Shown in pieces: positions 9,401 to 16,703 of a stretch of 64,000 bases of DNA. Source of the DNA: JBHFEI01 sp041928815. Its GTDB lineage: Bacteria; Pseudomonadota; Alphaproteobacteria; Rhizobiales; Rhizobiaceae. The stretch is taken from positions 62,001-126,000 of the forward strand of contig NZ_JBHFEI010000011.1 of assembly GCF_041928815.1 (NCBI RefSeq), given 5' to 3'. Below the pieces are notes generated by a model, which searched no databases, was not told the origin of the DNA, and was given only the letters and a program-made list of their open reading frames with translations. Numbering within the stretch: the stretch's first letter is position 1; each line of letters opens with the position of its first letter. Made by a program: the position numbers and the translations under genes.

Positions 9401-9913
9401 GGCGGCACCGACATCGTCTATGCCTCCGTCGGCTTCTCGCTTGCTGGCCAGGAGATCGAGAACCTGACACTGACCGGAGCCGCGGCGATCAACGGCACGG
9501 GCAACGGGCTCGCCAACCGCATCATTGGCAATTCCGGCGCCAACCGCATCGACGGCGGCGCGGGAGCGGATGTGCTGACCGGCGGCGCCGGCGCCGACAT
9601 CTTCCTCTTCACCTCGGCCCCCGGTGCCGGCAATATCGACCGGATCACCGATTTCTCGCCGGTGGACGACACGATCCGGCTCGACCGGAGTTTCTTCCCC
9701 GGCCTGTCGCTCAACGTGCTCACGGCCGAGCGCTTCAAGGATGTCGGCGTCGCGGGCGCGACGCTCGATGCCGACGACCGCATCGTCTACAACAGCAAGA
9801 CCGGCCAGCTCTTCTTCGACAGCAACGGCAGCGACAGTGGCGGCTCCGTCCAGTTCGCCGTGCTCGACAACAGGCCGGCGCTGACGGCGGCGGACTTTTT
9901 CGTCATCGCGTGA
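6491..9913 (+). CDS. Kexin-like S8 subtilase with P-domain and RTX repeats (secreted protease)
   Basis: A 1140-residue secreted serine protease. The catalytic triad is visible: Asp39 in VYDDGLQYIHPDL, His77 in DAHGTSVAG and Ser265 in NGTSAATPTTAG. The 'DDG' and 'NNSWG' forms are like proprotein convertases, and a P/Homo B domain follows (about residues 385-495; YDLQLWLVTPDGIELPL, GTWKLLVRD). From about residue 575 there are RTX nonapeptides and five ~82-residue repeats, each with YVVDNxxDRVFEAxNxGxDTV, FSLxGQAIENLxLTG and INGTGN segments. The C-terminus is serralysin-like (GADIFLFTSA.., ITDFSPVDDTIRL). There is no N-terminal signal peptide, as expected for type I secretion; no secretion genes are in the window. 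Adjacent repeats are nearly identical at DNA level. Confidence 0.9.
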   Translation: MARPTDPLYLQQWHFGLIGNIERIWDEYTGRGVHVAVYDDGLQYIHPDLAANYDASFHFRYQNVTYDPTPIADDDAHGTSVAGLIGAVAGNGIGGVGIAPNVTLTGVNYLEDIQNRSLEIATAALRWAANFDVMNNSWGRTPAYAANQSIAVDGSVSTSTLIDAAYKTVVEKGRGGLGTVIVQAAGNDTVNANADGVNASRYTLTIAATEQDGFAASYSNFGVSTLITAPASAVTTDLVGERGKNKTGDADPLPVDYRNSFNGTSAATPTTAGVVALMLEANSGLGWRDVASLLALSASHTGSAYGAAFGGPTERGGWGTLTAAGWNGAGHAYHLSYGFGMLDGYAAVRMAEVWTAMRGRASTSGNEVSTWMSYDGPTLTLPDAGVDWNFNMIPGQASVNFAFTDAIEIETAYVTVDLSHGRGYDLQLWLVTPDGIELPLMQNEDAAVDKTQTGFKWTFGVEALRGLSSAGTWKLLVRDTLIDYSGVLRSAKLEFFGAPASANDIHTYTGNFLALRALQSNRGTLSDSNGGVDWINMAAIPGAVDASLAAGGIVRVAGTQWFRIAAGADTIENIVTGDGNDTVTGNSLNNRILGMRGSDTLSGADGNDTLDGGAGADILRGGRGDDTFIVDHAGDRVFEAANEGTDTVEASVSFSLAGQAIENLVLTGTAVINGTGNSAANTITGNGAANLIDGGTGADQMRGGKGNDTYVVDNSRDRVFEASNEGIDTVRASVSFSLAGQAIENLTLTGTAAINGTGNSGANVLIGNGAANILDGGTGADQLSGLGGNDTYIVDNVRDRVFEAKNGGTDTVRASVSFSLSGQAIENLTLTGTAAINGTGNSGANVLIGNGAANILDGGTGADRMEGLGGNDTYIVDHAGDRVVEAANGGTDTVLSSVTFSLSGQAIENLTLTGSAAINGTGNGSSNVIIGNGAYNRIDGGAGADRMEGRGGNDVYTVDHAGDRVIEAANGGTDIVYASVGFSLAGQEIENLTLTGAAAINGTGNGLANRIIGNSGANRIDGGAGADVLTGGAGADIFLFTSAPGAGNIDRITDFSPVDDTIRLDRSFFPGLSLNVLTAERFKDVGVAGATLDADDRIVYNSKTGQLFFDSNGSDSGGSVQFAVLDNRPALTAADFFVIA
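6799..6814. promoter_or_regulatory. 16-bp palindrome, candidate parS site 1
   Basis: GTTGACAGGTGTCAAC: seven-base inverted arms around GG. The same 16-mer (18 bases including the preceding AC) recurs at 9973-9988. It fits the outer GTT..AAC form of rhizobial RepB-binding parS sites, but the family centre is usually GC, not GG. Here it lies inside the subtilase coding sequence. Confidence 0.35.
8617..9108 (+). repeat. Two near-identical 246-bp tandem units within the subtilase gene
   Basis: Units 8617-8862 and 8863-9108 encode consecutive 82-residue RTX modules. The stretch from about 8711 to 8830 is repeated with almost no change at about 8957-9076, including synonymous positions. Flanking units at ~8371 and ~9109 are clearly related but more diverged. 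This points to recent duplication or gene conversion. Confidence 0.8.
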
Positions 9914-9972
9914 CGGATGCCTGATTGCCACGGCGGGATACTCCTGCCGCGGCCTTTCCCGTCCGGGGCGAC

Positions 9973-9988
9973 GTTGACAGGTGTCAAC
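9973..9988. promoter_or_regulatory. 16-bp palindrome, candidate parS site 2
   Basis: Exact second copy of GTTGACAGGTGTCAAC, here in the noncoding gap 9914-10293. No gene is supported in that gap and apart from this site nothing else stands out. Confidence 0.4.
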
Positions 9989-10293
9989 CGCACCCGCCCG
10001 TCGGACGAGGCCGTTGCCGGCACGACGCCCCTCTCCGTCGACGGCAAACCCGTCGCCCGGCAAGGGACGGGCAGAGCGCCGCAGGAAGCGACGGGATCGC
10101 CGGCGACCGGGGCAGGGGCGCCGGATCACGGCCGGGATCCGGTGTGCCTCCCGCTCACGGACAGCCGGCGCCTTGCCCGCCCGACGGGACCGACCCCGCG
10201 AGAGAACAAGGGGGCGGCGAATCGGTCCGTCTTGCGCTATCGGGTCGAGGACGGGCGCGACGATGATGCGGCGCCGATGCGGAGACCGATGCC

Positions 10294-11064
10294 ATGACCC
10301 TTGCCTCGTTCGATCTTTCCGGCCGCCGGGCGCTCGTCACCGGGGCGAGCCGCGGCCTTGGCCGCGCGATTGCCACGGCGCTTGCCGGCGCCGGGGCGGA
10401 TGTCGCCGTCACCGCGCGCAGCGCCGAGAGCCTGGAGGAGACCGTCGCCGCGGTCGCGGCCACCGGACGGCGGGCGATCGCGCTGCGGCAGGACGTGCGC
10501 GACGCGGCGGGCGCCACCGCCGTCGTCGCGGAGGCGGGCGAAGCCCTCGGCGGCCTCGACATCCTCGTCAACAATGCCGGCATCGAGCAGGTTCGCGCCT
10601 CGCTCGACGTCGACGAGGCGCTGTGGGACCGGATCGTCGATACCAACCTGAAGGGCGCCTTCTTCGTGGCGCAGGCGGCCGCCCGCGCGATGGCGAAGGC
10701 GGGGAGGGGCGGCGCGATGGTCAATCTCTGCTCGCTCACCTCCTATGTCGGCATCCCGACCGCCGTCCCCTACGGCGCCTCGAAGACCGGGCTGCTCGGC
10801 ATGACGCGGGCACTCTCGGCCGAATGGGCGCCGCTCGGCATCCGCGTCAACGCGATCGCGCCGGGCTATTTCCGCACGGCGATGACCGAGGTCTTCTATG
10901 AGAACGACGACTGGCAGGCGGCGATGCTCGGGAAAATCCCGCAGCGCCGTTTCGGCGAGGCGGGCGATATCGGCGGCGCCGTCGTTTTCCTCGCCTCGGA
11001 TGCCGCCGCCTATGTCACCGGCCATTGCATCCCCGTCGATGGCGGGTATCTTGCTTCGATCTGA
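10294..11064 (+). CDS. SDR-family oxidoreductase
   Basis: A 256-residue short-chain dehydrogenase/reductase. The NAD(P)-binding glycine motif is GASRGLGRAIA (residues ~17-27), NNAGIE is present, and the catalytic Tyr160/Lys164 sit in YGASK; the C-terminus GHCIPVDGGYLASI is typical. The substrate cannot be read from sequence; it is probably a hydroxy acid or polyol. It precedes an ABC importer and HisD-like and Zn-dependent dehydrogenases on the same strand. The pairing of an SDR, a Zn-dehydrogenase and a HisD-family enzyme resembles the dihydroxypropanesulfonate (hpsN/O/P) gene set, so a racemising dehydrogenase role is possible. Confidence 0.85.
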   Translation: MTLASFDLSGRRALVTGASRGLGRAIATALAGAGADVAVTARSAESLEETVAAVAATGRRAIALRQDVRDAAGATAVVAEAGEALGGLDILVNNAGIEQVRASLDVDEALWDRIVDTNLKGAFFVAQAAARAMAKAGRGGAMVNLCSLTSYVGIPTAVPYGASKTGLLGMTRALSAEWAPLGIRVNAIAPGYFRTAMTEVFYENDDWQAAMLGKIPQRRFGEAGDIGGAVVFLASDAAAYVTGHCIPVDGGYLASI

Positions 11065-11162
11065 CGCCGATGCGGCGCTTTGCTTCGCACATGCACAAAT
11101 TTTAGGCCATAATTGCGCCCGCCGAGAAAAGTCGCAGCCCGGTTGACGATACCTGTCCATAT

Positions 11163-11174
11163 TTGTATAGACAA
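11163..11174. promoter_or_regulatory. Candidate GntR/HutC operator upstream of the ABC importer
   Basis: TTGTATAGACAA has TTGT/ACAA arms typical of HutC-subfamily GntR operators. It lies about 75 bp before the transporter ATPase start, in the only sizeable gap of the cluster. The likely binder is the HutC-type regulator at 17849-18580. Confidence 0.45.
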
Positions 11175-11248
11175 GTTGGCCGGGCGGCGGAGAGATCCGC
11201 GGGCCGCAAGGCGTGATGAACCGGCCCGGGGCCGGCGCGAGGGGTGCC

Positions 11249-12376
11249 ATGGCAATCGCAGCGGCTGAACATCGTCGGGCAAGCGAGGCCGCCGTTTCGG
11301 TGCGCGACGTCGGCATGCGCTTCGGCAAGGTGCATGCCGTGCGCAACGCCTCCTTCGACCTGCCGCAGGGAAAATTCCTGACGATTCTCGGGCCTTCCGG
11401 CTCCGGCAAGACGACGCTGTTGCGCATGATCGCCGGCTTCGACGCGCCGACCAGCGGCGAAATCTTCATCGGTGGCCAGCCGGTCAATGCCGTGCCGCCG
11501 CACAGGCGCGCGATCGGCATGGTGTTCCAGAAGCTGGCGCTGTTTCCCCACATGACCGCCGCCGAGAATGTCGCCTTCCCGCTGAAGATGCGCCGCAGCG
11601 ACGCGCGCCGGATCCCCGACACGGTCGAGCGCTATCTCGATCTTGTCCGCCTCGGCGGCTATGGCGGCCGGCGGATCCACGAGCTCTCCGGCGGCCAGCA
11701 GCAGCGCGTGGCGATCGCCCGCGCGCTCGTCTTCGAGCCGGACCTCCTTCTGCTCGACGAGCCGCTGGCGGCGCTCGACCGGAAACTGCGCGAGGAGATG
11801 CAGCTCGAATTCCGCCGCATCCAGAAGGAACTCGGCGTCACCACGATCAACGTCACCCACGACCAGCGCGAGGCCCTCGTCGTCTCCGACGAGGTGATCG
11901 TCATGGATGGCGGCGTCATCCAGCAGAAGGCCGCACCGGTCAGCGCCTACCGCACGCCGGCCAATGCTTTTGTCGCCAATTTCATCGGCGTCACCAACTT
12001 CATCGAGGGTCATGTGAAAACGCTCGCGGGCCCGTCGGTGACGCTCGACGCCTCCCGCGGGCTGGCCCTGCCGGGCATCGCCGCCGGCGAAAAGCTGAGG
12101 CAGGGGGGCAGGGCGCTCGGTGCGCTGCGCGCCGAGCAGATCCGCATCGCCCCCGCCGCGACCGGGCTCGACCGCCTCGACGTCACCGTCGACGGCAGCG
12201 TCACCGACGCGATCTTCGAGGGCGAGCGCATCGTCTACGAGGTCGCCGTGCCGGCGCTCGGCGACATGCCGTTCCGCGTCTTCGACCACGATCCGGTCGG
12301 CCATCAGCAGTTCACGTCGGGGGAAGCCGTCCGCCTCGGCTGGAACGCCCGCGACATGCATGTCTTCAACACGTAA
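11249..12376 (+). CDS. ABC importer ATPase, PotA-type (spermidine/putrescine-like family)
   Basis: The energising subunit of a binding-protein-dependent importer. The 375-residue protein has Walker A (GPSGSGKTT), Q-loop, signature LSGGQQQRVAIARAL, Walker B LLLLDEPLAALD and the H-loop in NVTHDQREAL, followed by a C-terminal TOBE-type domain (GALRAEQIRIAP). The start at 11249 has GAGGGG just upstream; alternatives at 11213 (GTG) and 11216 are in frame. It is followed by the binding protein and two permeases, in the order of Pot-type operons. The substrate is probably the compound oxidised by the downstream dehydrogenases, not a polyamine. Confidence 0.88.
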   Translation: MAIAAAEHRRASEAAVSVRDVGMRFGKVHAVRNASFDLPQGKFLTILGPSGSGKTTLLRMIAGFDAPTSGEIFIGGQPVNAVPPHRRAIGMVFQKLALFPHMTAAENVAFPLKMRRSDARRIPDTVERYLDLVRLGGYGGRRIHELSGGQQQRVAIARALVFEPDLLLLDEPLAALDRKLREEMQLEFRRIQKELGVTTINVTHDQREALVVSDEVIVMDGGVIQQKAAPVSAYRTPANAFVANFIGVTNFIEGHVKTLAGPSVTLDASRGLALPGIAAGEKLRQGGRALGALRAEQIRIAPAATGLDRLDVTVDGSVTDAIFEGERIVYEVAVPALGDMPFRVFDHDPVGHQQFTSGEAVRLGWNARDMHVFNT

Positions 12377-12410
12377 ACCGGATACGGTTTCAGCCAGAGG
12401 AGAACGACCG

Positions 12411-13517
12411 ATGACAGATGAGACATTCCCCACACCGGCGCTGCGCCGCCGCACGCTGCTGCAGGCAATGGCCGCCGCCGGCGCCACCAGCGCCTTCGGC
12501 TGGGAGAAGGCCTTCGCGCAGGAGCCGGAAAAGCCGGCGGAGATCATCGTGCGCGCCTGGGGCGGAAGCTGGGTCGACAGCCTGAAGGCCGGCGTCTCCG
12601 ACAGCTTCACCAAGGCGACCGGCATCGCGGTGCGCCACGACCTCACCGAAGACAACGAGATCCAGCCGAAGGTCTGGGCTGCCGTCGCGCAAGGCCGCGT
12701 GCCGCCGATCCACATCAACTGGGACACGACCACCAACGCCACCAAGTCGGCGCTGCGCGGCGTTACCGAGGACCTGTCCGACCTGCCGAACCTGAAGGAC
12801 GCGACCGACCTCGCCAAGCCCGTCGGCCTCGACGGCTACCCGATCGTCAACACCTACGGCTATGTCTACGTTCTCGCCTACCGCCCCTCCGCCTTCCCGG
12901 ACGGCGCGCCGAAATCCTGGAAGGACCTGCTCGACCCGAAGCTCAAAGGCCGCATCGCGCTCTACAATGACGGCATCGGCTTCCACTTCCCGGCCCAGGT
13001 CGCAGGCGGCGGCAAACTCGAGGACATTCCGGCCAACATGCAACCGGCCTGGGACTTCATCGCCAAGGTGAAGGAACAGCAGCCGCTGCTCGGCGAGGAC
13101 CCGGATTTCACCACCTGGTTCCAGAAGGGCGAGATCGACGCCGCCTGCACGATTTCGACCAATGCGCGCGAGGCCAAGAAGAACGGCATCGAACTCGCCT
13201 GGGTCGTGCCGGAAGAGGGCGCCAAGTTCGACACGGACGGCCTGTGGATCCCCAAGGGCCTGCCGGAAAACGAGCTTTACTGGGCCAAGCAGTACATCAA
13301 CCACGCGCTGACGAAGGAGGCCCAGCAGGTCTGGCTCGACGGTCTCGGTCTTCCGGGCGTCATCCCCGGCGTCAACCCGCCGGGCGACCTCGTCGGCGAT
13401 CCGTCCTACCCGACCACGGAAGAGGACTTCAAACACCTCATCCGCATCTCGTCGAAGGTGCAGGTCGAAAACGAGAGCCAGTGGTTCGCCAAGTTCAAGG
13501 AAATCATGCAGGGCTGA
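12411..13517 (+). CDS. ABC importer periplasmic binding protein, PotD-type
   Basis: A 368-residue solute-binding protein. The N-terminus carries a twin-arginine-like signal (ALRRRTLLQAMAAAGATSAFG..., cleavage near AFA/Q). The mature part begins EIIVRAWGGSWVDSLK and has the extracellular binding-protein family pattern (WKDLLDPKLKGRIALY). AGAGGAG lies nine bases before the ATG. It sits between the ATPase and the two permeases of the same importer. The ligand cannot be read from the sequence. Confidence 0.87.
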   Translation: MTDETFPTPALRRRTLLQAMAAAGATSAFGWEKAFAQEPEKPAEIIVRAWGGSWVDSLKAGVSDSFTKATGIAVRHDLTEDNEIQPKVWAAVAQGRVPPIHINWDTTTNATKSALRGVTEDLSDLPNLKDATDLAKPVGLDGYPIVNTYGYVYVLAYRPSAFPDGAPKSWKDLLDPKLKGRIALYNDGIGFHFPAQVAGGGKLEDIPANMQPAWDFIAKVKEQQPLLGEDPDFTTWFQKGEIDAACTISTNAREAKKNGIELAWVVPEEGAKFDTDGLWIPKGLPENELYWAKQYINHALTKEAQQVWLDGLGLPGVIPGVNPPGDLVGDPSYPTTEEDFKHLIRISSKVQVENESQWFAKFKEIMQG

Positions 13518-13594
13518 GGCCCGCATGAGGCCCGCGCGGGAGGTTTTCCGCGCGGGGCCGCCTTCTCCGTGACAGTCTTTTCAGGACGATGCCG

Positions 13595-14539
13595 ATGCGC
13601 CGATCCCGTGTCGCCTATCCATGGACGTGGCGCGTCATGGACGGGCTCGAAGCCCTCGCCGCCCGGCTCTGGCCCGCCCGCTTCGACCGCGGCCTGCCGC
13701 TCTTGATGCTGCTGCCGGCGCTGCTGCTCGTCGGCGTGCTCGTCCTCGGCCTGATCCAGATCGGCGACACCAGCCTCCGGACGCTCGACACCTCGACCTT
13801 CCTGATGTCGGAGGACTACACGCTTGCCAATTACCGGCGGGCGCTGACGGAGACTTTCTTCGCCACCGTCGCCGGGCGCAGCCTGATCGGCTCGGTGATC
13901 GTCACCGTGGTCACGCTGATCTTCGCCTTTCCTTACGCTTACCTGATGGTGCGCACGCCCTCCTCGGCCTTGCGCAAATTCCTGCTGGTGGCGCTGTTTC
14001 TGCCCTTCTTCATCGGGCAGGTGGTGCGCGCCTATGGCTGGCTGATCATTCTCGGCAATCAGGGCATGGTGAATGAAGCCCTCGGCCTTGTCGGTGTCTC
14101 GCCGATGCGGCTGCTCTACAATTACCCGGCCGTGCTCTTCGGGCTGGTGCAGTATATGCTGCCCTTCGCCGTGCTGATGCTGGCGCCAGCGCTCACCGCC
14201 ATTCCCGCCGAGCTGGAATCGGCCGCAAGCTCGCTCGGCGCCAGCTGGACGCGCACCTTCCGCCATATCGTGCTGCCGCTCGCGCGACCCGGCCTCGTCG
14301 GCGCCGGTCTGGTCGTCGTTACGCTCTCGCTCACCGATTTCGCCATTCCGGCGATCCTCGGCGGCGGGTCACAGGATTTCATCGCCAACGCCATCTACGA
14401 CCAGTTCTTCCGCACCTCCGACCAGGGGCTCGGCGCGACGCTGTCGCTGCTGCTCGTCGCGGTCGGCTCGCTGCTCGTCGGCGTCGTCTTCCTGTTGTTC
14501 GGCGCCGGCACGCTGGCGATGACCGGAGACCGCAAATGA
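13595..14539 (+). CDS. ABC importer permease, PotB-type
   Basis: A ~314-residue inner-membrane permease with about six transmembrane segments (LLMLLPALLLVGVLVLGL, SLIGSVIVTVVTLIFAF, FLLVALFLPFFIGQVV and others) and the EAA-like cytoplasmic loop ELESAASSLGASWTRTFRHIVLPLARPG that docks the ATPase. The second ATG (13595) is preferred to 13589 because AGGA then has normal spacing. It overlaps the next permease by four bases (ATGA), so the two are co-translated. Confidence 0.87.
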   Translation: MRRSRVAYPWTWRVMDGLEALAARLWPARFDRGLPLLMLLPALLLVGVLVLGLIQIGDTSLRTLDTSTFLMSEDYTLANYRRALTETFFATVAGRSLIGSVIVTVVTLIFAFPYAYLMVRTPSSALRKFLLVALFLPFFIGQVVRAYGWLIILGNQGMVNEALGLVGVSPMRLLYNYPAVLFGLVQYMLPFAVLMLAPALTAIPAELESAASSLGASWTRTFRHIVLPLARPGLVGAGLVVVTLSLTDFAIPAILGGGSQDFIANAIYDQFFRTSDQGLGATLSLLLVAVGSLLVGVVFLLFGAGTLAMTGDRK

Positions 14540-15336
14540 CCGGCTCCTTGAGCAAGTCCATCACCATCTGGGCCTTTGTCGGCCTTGCCCTGCTGATGCT
14601 GTCGGCGCCGACGATCGTCGTCCTCGGCGCGTCCTTCACCTCTGGCAACATCATCACCTTCCCGCCGGACGGGTTTTCGCTCAAATGGTACGGCAAAATC
14701 GCGGCCGCCAGCGACCTGCGCCAGGCCTTCGTCCGCTCGCTGGTGGTGGCGGCGATCTGCACCCTCGTCGCCATTCCCGTTGGAACGCTCGCCGGCATCG
14801 CGCTCGCCAAATACCGCGTTCGTTTCGCCCGCTCGATCCAGATCTACCTGCTCTTGCCCTTCACCGTGCCGCTGATCGGCTCCGGCATCGGCATGATGCT
14901 GGTCTTCGGCGAGATGCGTGTGCTGGGCTCGCTCTGGCCCGTCGGCATCGCCTGCGCCGTCATCAACCTGCCCTTCATGATCTGGGCCGTGACGGCGAGC
15001 GCCAGCAATCTCTCGCCGGACCTCGAACTGGCCGCCGCCAATTGCGGCGCCCCGCCGCTTTCCCGTTTTCTCTACATCACGCTGCCCGCCGTGCTGCCGG
15101 GCATCATCACCGGCTCGCTCTTGATGTTCATCCTGGCGCTGAACGAATTCCTCGTCAGCCTGCTGCTGACCGATGCGAGGAGCGTCACCCTGCCGGTGCA
15201 GATCTACAATTCCATCCGCTCGATCATCACGCCGGATCTCGCCGCGATCTCGGTCGTGTTCATCGTCTCGGCCGCCATCGCCATCGCCGCGCTCGACCGC
15301 CTTGTCGGGCTCGACATCTTCCTCAAATCGAAGTGA
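14536..15336 (+). CDS. ABC importer permease, PotC-type
   Basis: The second permease, 266 residues, with an N-terminal hydrophobic helix (ITIWAFVGLALLMLSAPTIVVLGAS), further membrane segments and the EAA loop LELAAANCGAPPLSRFLYITLPAVLPGI. Its start overlaps the preceding stop (ATGA). It completes the ATPase, binding protein, permease, permease importer and is followed 38 bases later by the HisD-like dehydrogenase. Confidence 0.87.
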   Translation: MTGSLSKSITIWAFVGLALLMLSAPTIVVLGASFTSGNIITFPPDGFSLKWYGKIAAASDLRQAFVRSLVVAAICTLVAIPVGTLAGIALAKYRVRFARSIQIYLLLPFTVPLIGSGIGMMLVFGEMRVLGSLWPVGIACAVINLPFMIWAVTASASNLSPDLELAAANCGAPPLSRFLYITLPAVLPGIITGSLLMFILALNEFLVSLLLTDARSVTLPVQIYNSIRSIITPDLAAISVVFIVSAAIAIAALDRLVGLDIFLKSK

Positions 15337-15374
15337 CCGGACGGCGGCAACGCCGGCATCCAAGGACGACCATC

Positions 15375-16703
15375 ATGACGGACGTGTCATTCCACGACTA
15401 TTCCACCCTCTCGGCCGACGGGAAGGCGGCGCTGCTGCGCCGCTCCGAAACGGATCTTTCGAGCTTCGTCGAGAAGGTGCATCCGATCCTCGAGGCGGTG
15501 CGGACGGAAGGCGATGCCGCGCTCGCCCGCTTCGGCCGCGACCTCGACAAGGCGGACGTCACGGAGAAGACCTTAAAGGTGACCGACGCCGAGTTCGACG
15601 CCGCCTTCAAGCTGGTCGATGCCAGCGTGATAGAATCCATCCAGTTCGGCATCGACAATATCCGGCATTTCCACGAGGAGCAGAAGCCGGAGGCGATGTG
15701 GCTGAAGGAGATCCGCCCCGGCGCCTTTGCCGGCGACCGGTTTACGCCGATCAAGTCGGTCGCGCTCTATGTGCCGCGCGGCAAGGGTTCGTTCCCCTCC
15801 GTCACGATGATGACCTCGATCCCGGCCGTCGTCGCCGGCGTGCCGGAGCTTGCGATCGTCACGCCGCCGGCGCCCGATGGTTCCGTCGACGCGGCGACGC
15901 TGGTCGCGGCGCGGCTTGCCGGCGTCGAGACGGTCTACAAGGTCGGCGGCGCGCAGGCCGTGGCCGCCGTCGCCTACGGCACGGAGACCGTCAAGCCGGC
16001 GTTGAAGATCGTCGGCCCCGGCAGCCCGTGGGTGGTCGCCGCCAAGCGGGCGCTGTCCGGCATCATCGACACCGGCCTGCCCGCCGGCCCGTCCGAGGTG
16101 ATGATCCTTGCCGACGACACGGTGCATGGCGGGCTCGCCGCCCTCGATCTCCTGATCGAGGCCGAGCACGGGCCGGATTCGTCGGCCTATCTCGTCACCC
16201 ATTCGCGCCGCGTGGCGGAAGAGGCGCTGGCGGCACTCCCCGACCACTGGGCTGAGATGTCGGACTTACGCGTCGGTTTTTCCAAAACCGTGCTGACCGG
16301 CAAGAATGGCGGCATCGTGCTGACCTCCTCCATCGAGGAGAGCTACGCCTTCGTCAACGCCTATGCGCCGGAACATCTGGAACTGCTCTCCACCGAACCC
16401 TTCCTCCATCTCGGCCACATCACCGAGGCCGCCGAGATCCTGATGGGCACGCATACGCCCGTCTCGATCGCCAATTTCTCGCTCGGGCCGAACGCCGTGC
16501 TGCCGACCAGCCGCTGGGCCCGCACCTTCGGACCGTTGTCGGTCACCGATTTCGTCAAGCGCTCGTCGATCGGCTATGTCACCGCACCGGCCTATCCGGA
16601 ATTCGCCAGACATTCGCACACTCTGGCGCTCTACGAAGGGTTTTCGTCGCATGCGCTGGCGGTCTCCCCCTTGCGCGACAAATACCTGAAGAAGGACGCA
16701 TGA
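15375..16703 (+). CDS. Histidinol-dehydrogenase-family NAD-dependent dehydrogenase (HpsN-like candidate)
   Basis: A 442-residue member of the HisD family. Conserved segments are visible: VALYVPRGKGSFPSVTMM, GPGSPWVVAAK, GLPAGPSEVMILADD, AEHGPDS and YAPEHLELL (the Glu/His pair that is catalytic in HisD). Two of the four positions that bind zinc in E. coli HisD differ: the Gln before AEHGPDS is Glu (LLIEAEHG), and the Asp of the 'GDY' motif is Asn (SIANFSLGPN). It is embedded in a catabolic cluster, with no histidine genes nearby. It is therefore unlikely to make histidine. A plausible relative is HpsN, the sulfopropanediol 3-dehydrogenase that makes sulfolactate; sulfo-lyase genes are absent from the window, so this is only a hypothesis. 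Confidence 0.75.
   Translation: MTDVSFHDYSTLSADGKAALLRRSETDLSSFVEKVHPILEAVRTEGDAALARFGRDLDKADVTEKTLKVTDAEFDAAFKLVDASVIESIQFGIDNIRHFHEEQKPEAMWLKEIRPGAFAGDRFTPIKSVALYVPRGKGSFPSVTMMTSIPAVVAGVPELAIVTPPAPDGSVDAATLVAARLAGVETVYKVGGAQAVAAVAYGTETVKPALKIVGPGSPWVVAAKRALSGIIDTGLPAGPSEVMILADDTVHGGLAALDLLIEAEHGPDSSAYLVTHSRRVAEEALAALPDHWAEMSDLRVGFSKTVLTGKNGGIVLTSSIEESYAFVNAYAPEHLELLSTEPFLHLGHITEAAEILMGTHTPVSIANFSLGPNAVLPTSRWARTFGPLSVTDFVKRSSIGYVTAPAYPEFARHSHTLALYEGFSSHALAVSPLRDKYLKKDA

Noticed and set aside
8200..9600. CRISPR-like array of short repeats
   Set aside because: The periodicity is codon-based (nonapeptide and 82-residue RTX modules) within an intact open frame; there are no unique spacers.
6839..10129. 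A 1096-codon open frame on the minus strand over the subtilase gene
   Set aside because: It is the antisense shadow of the GC-rich RTX repeats; it has no ribosome site or recognisable domain, whereas the plus strand encodes a full catalytic triad.
15375..16703. Histidine-biosynthesis gene hisD
   Set aside because: It sits in a transporter/dehydrogenase cluster and two zinc-ligand positions differ; the family is right but the pathway is not.
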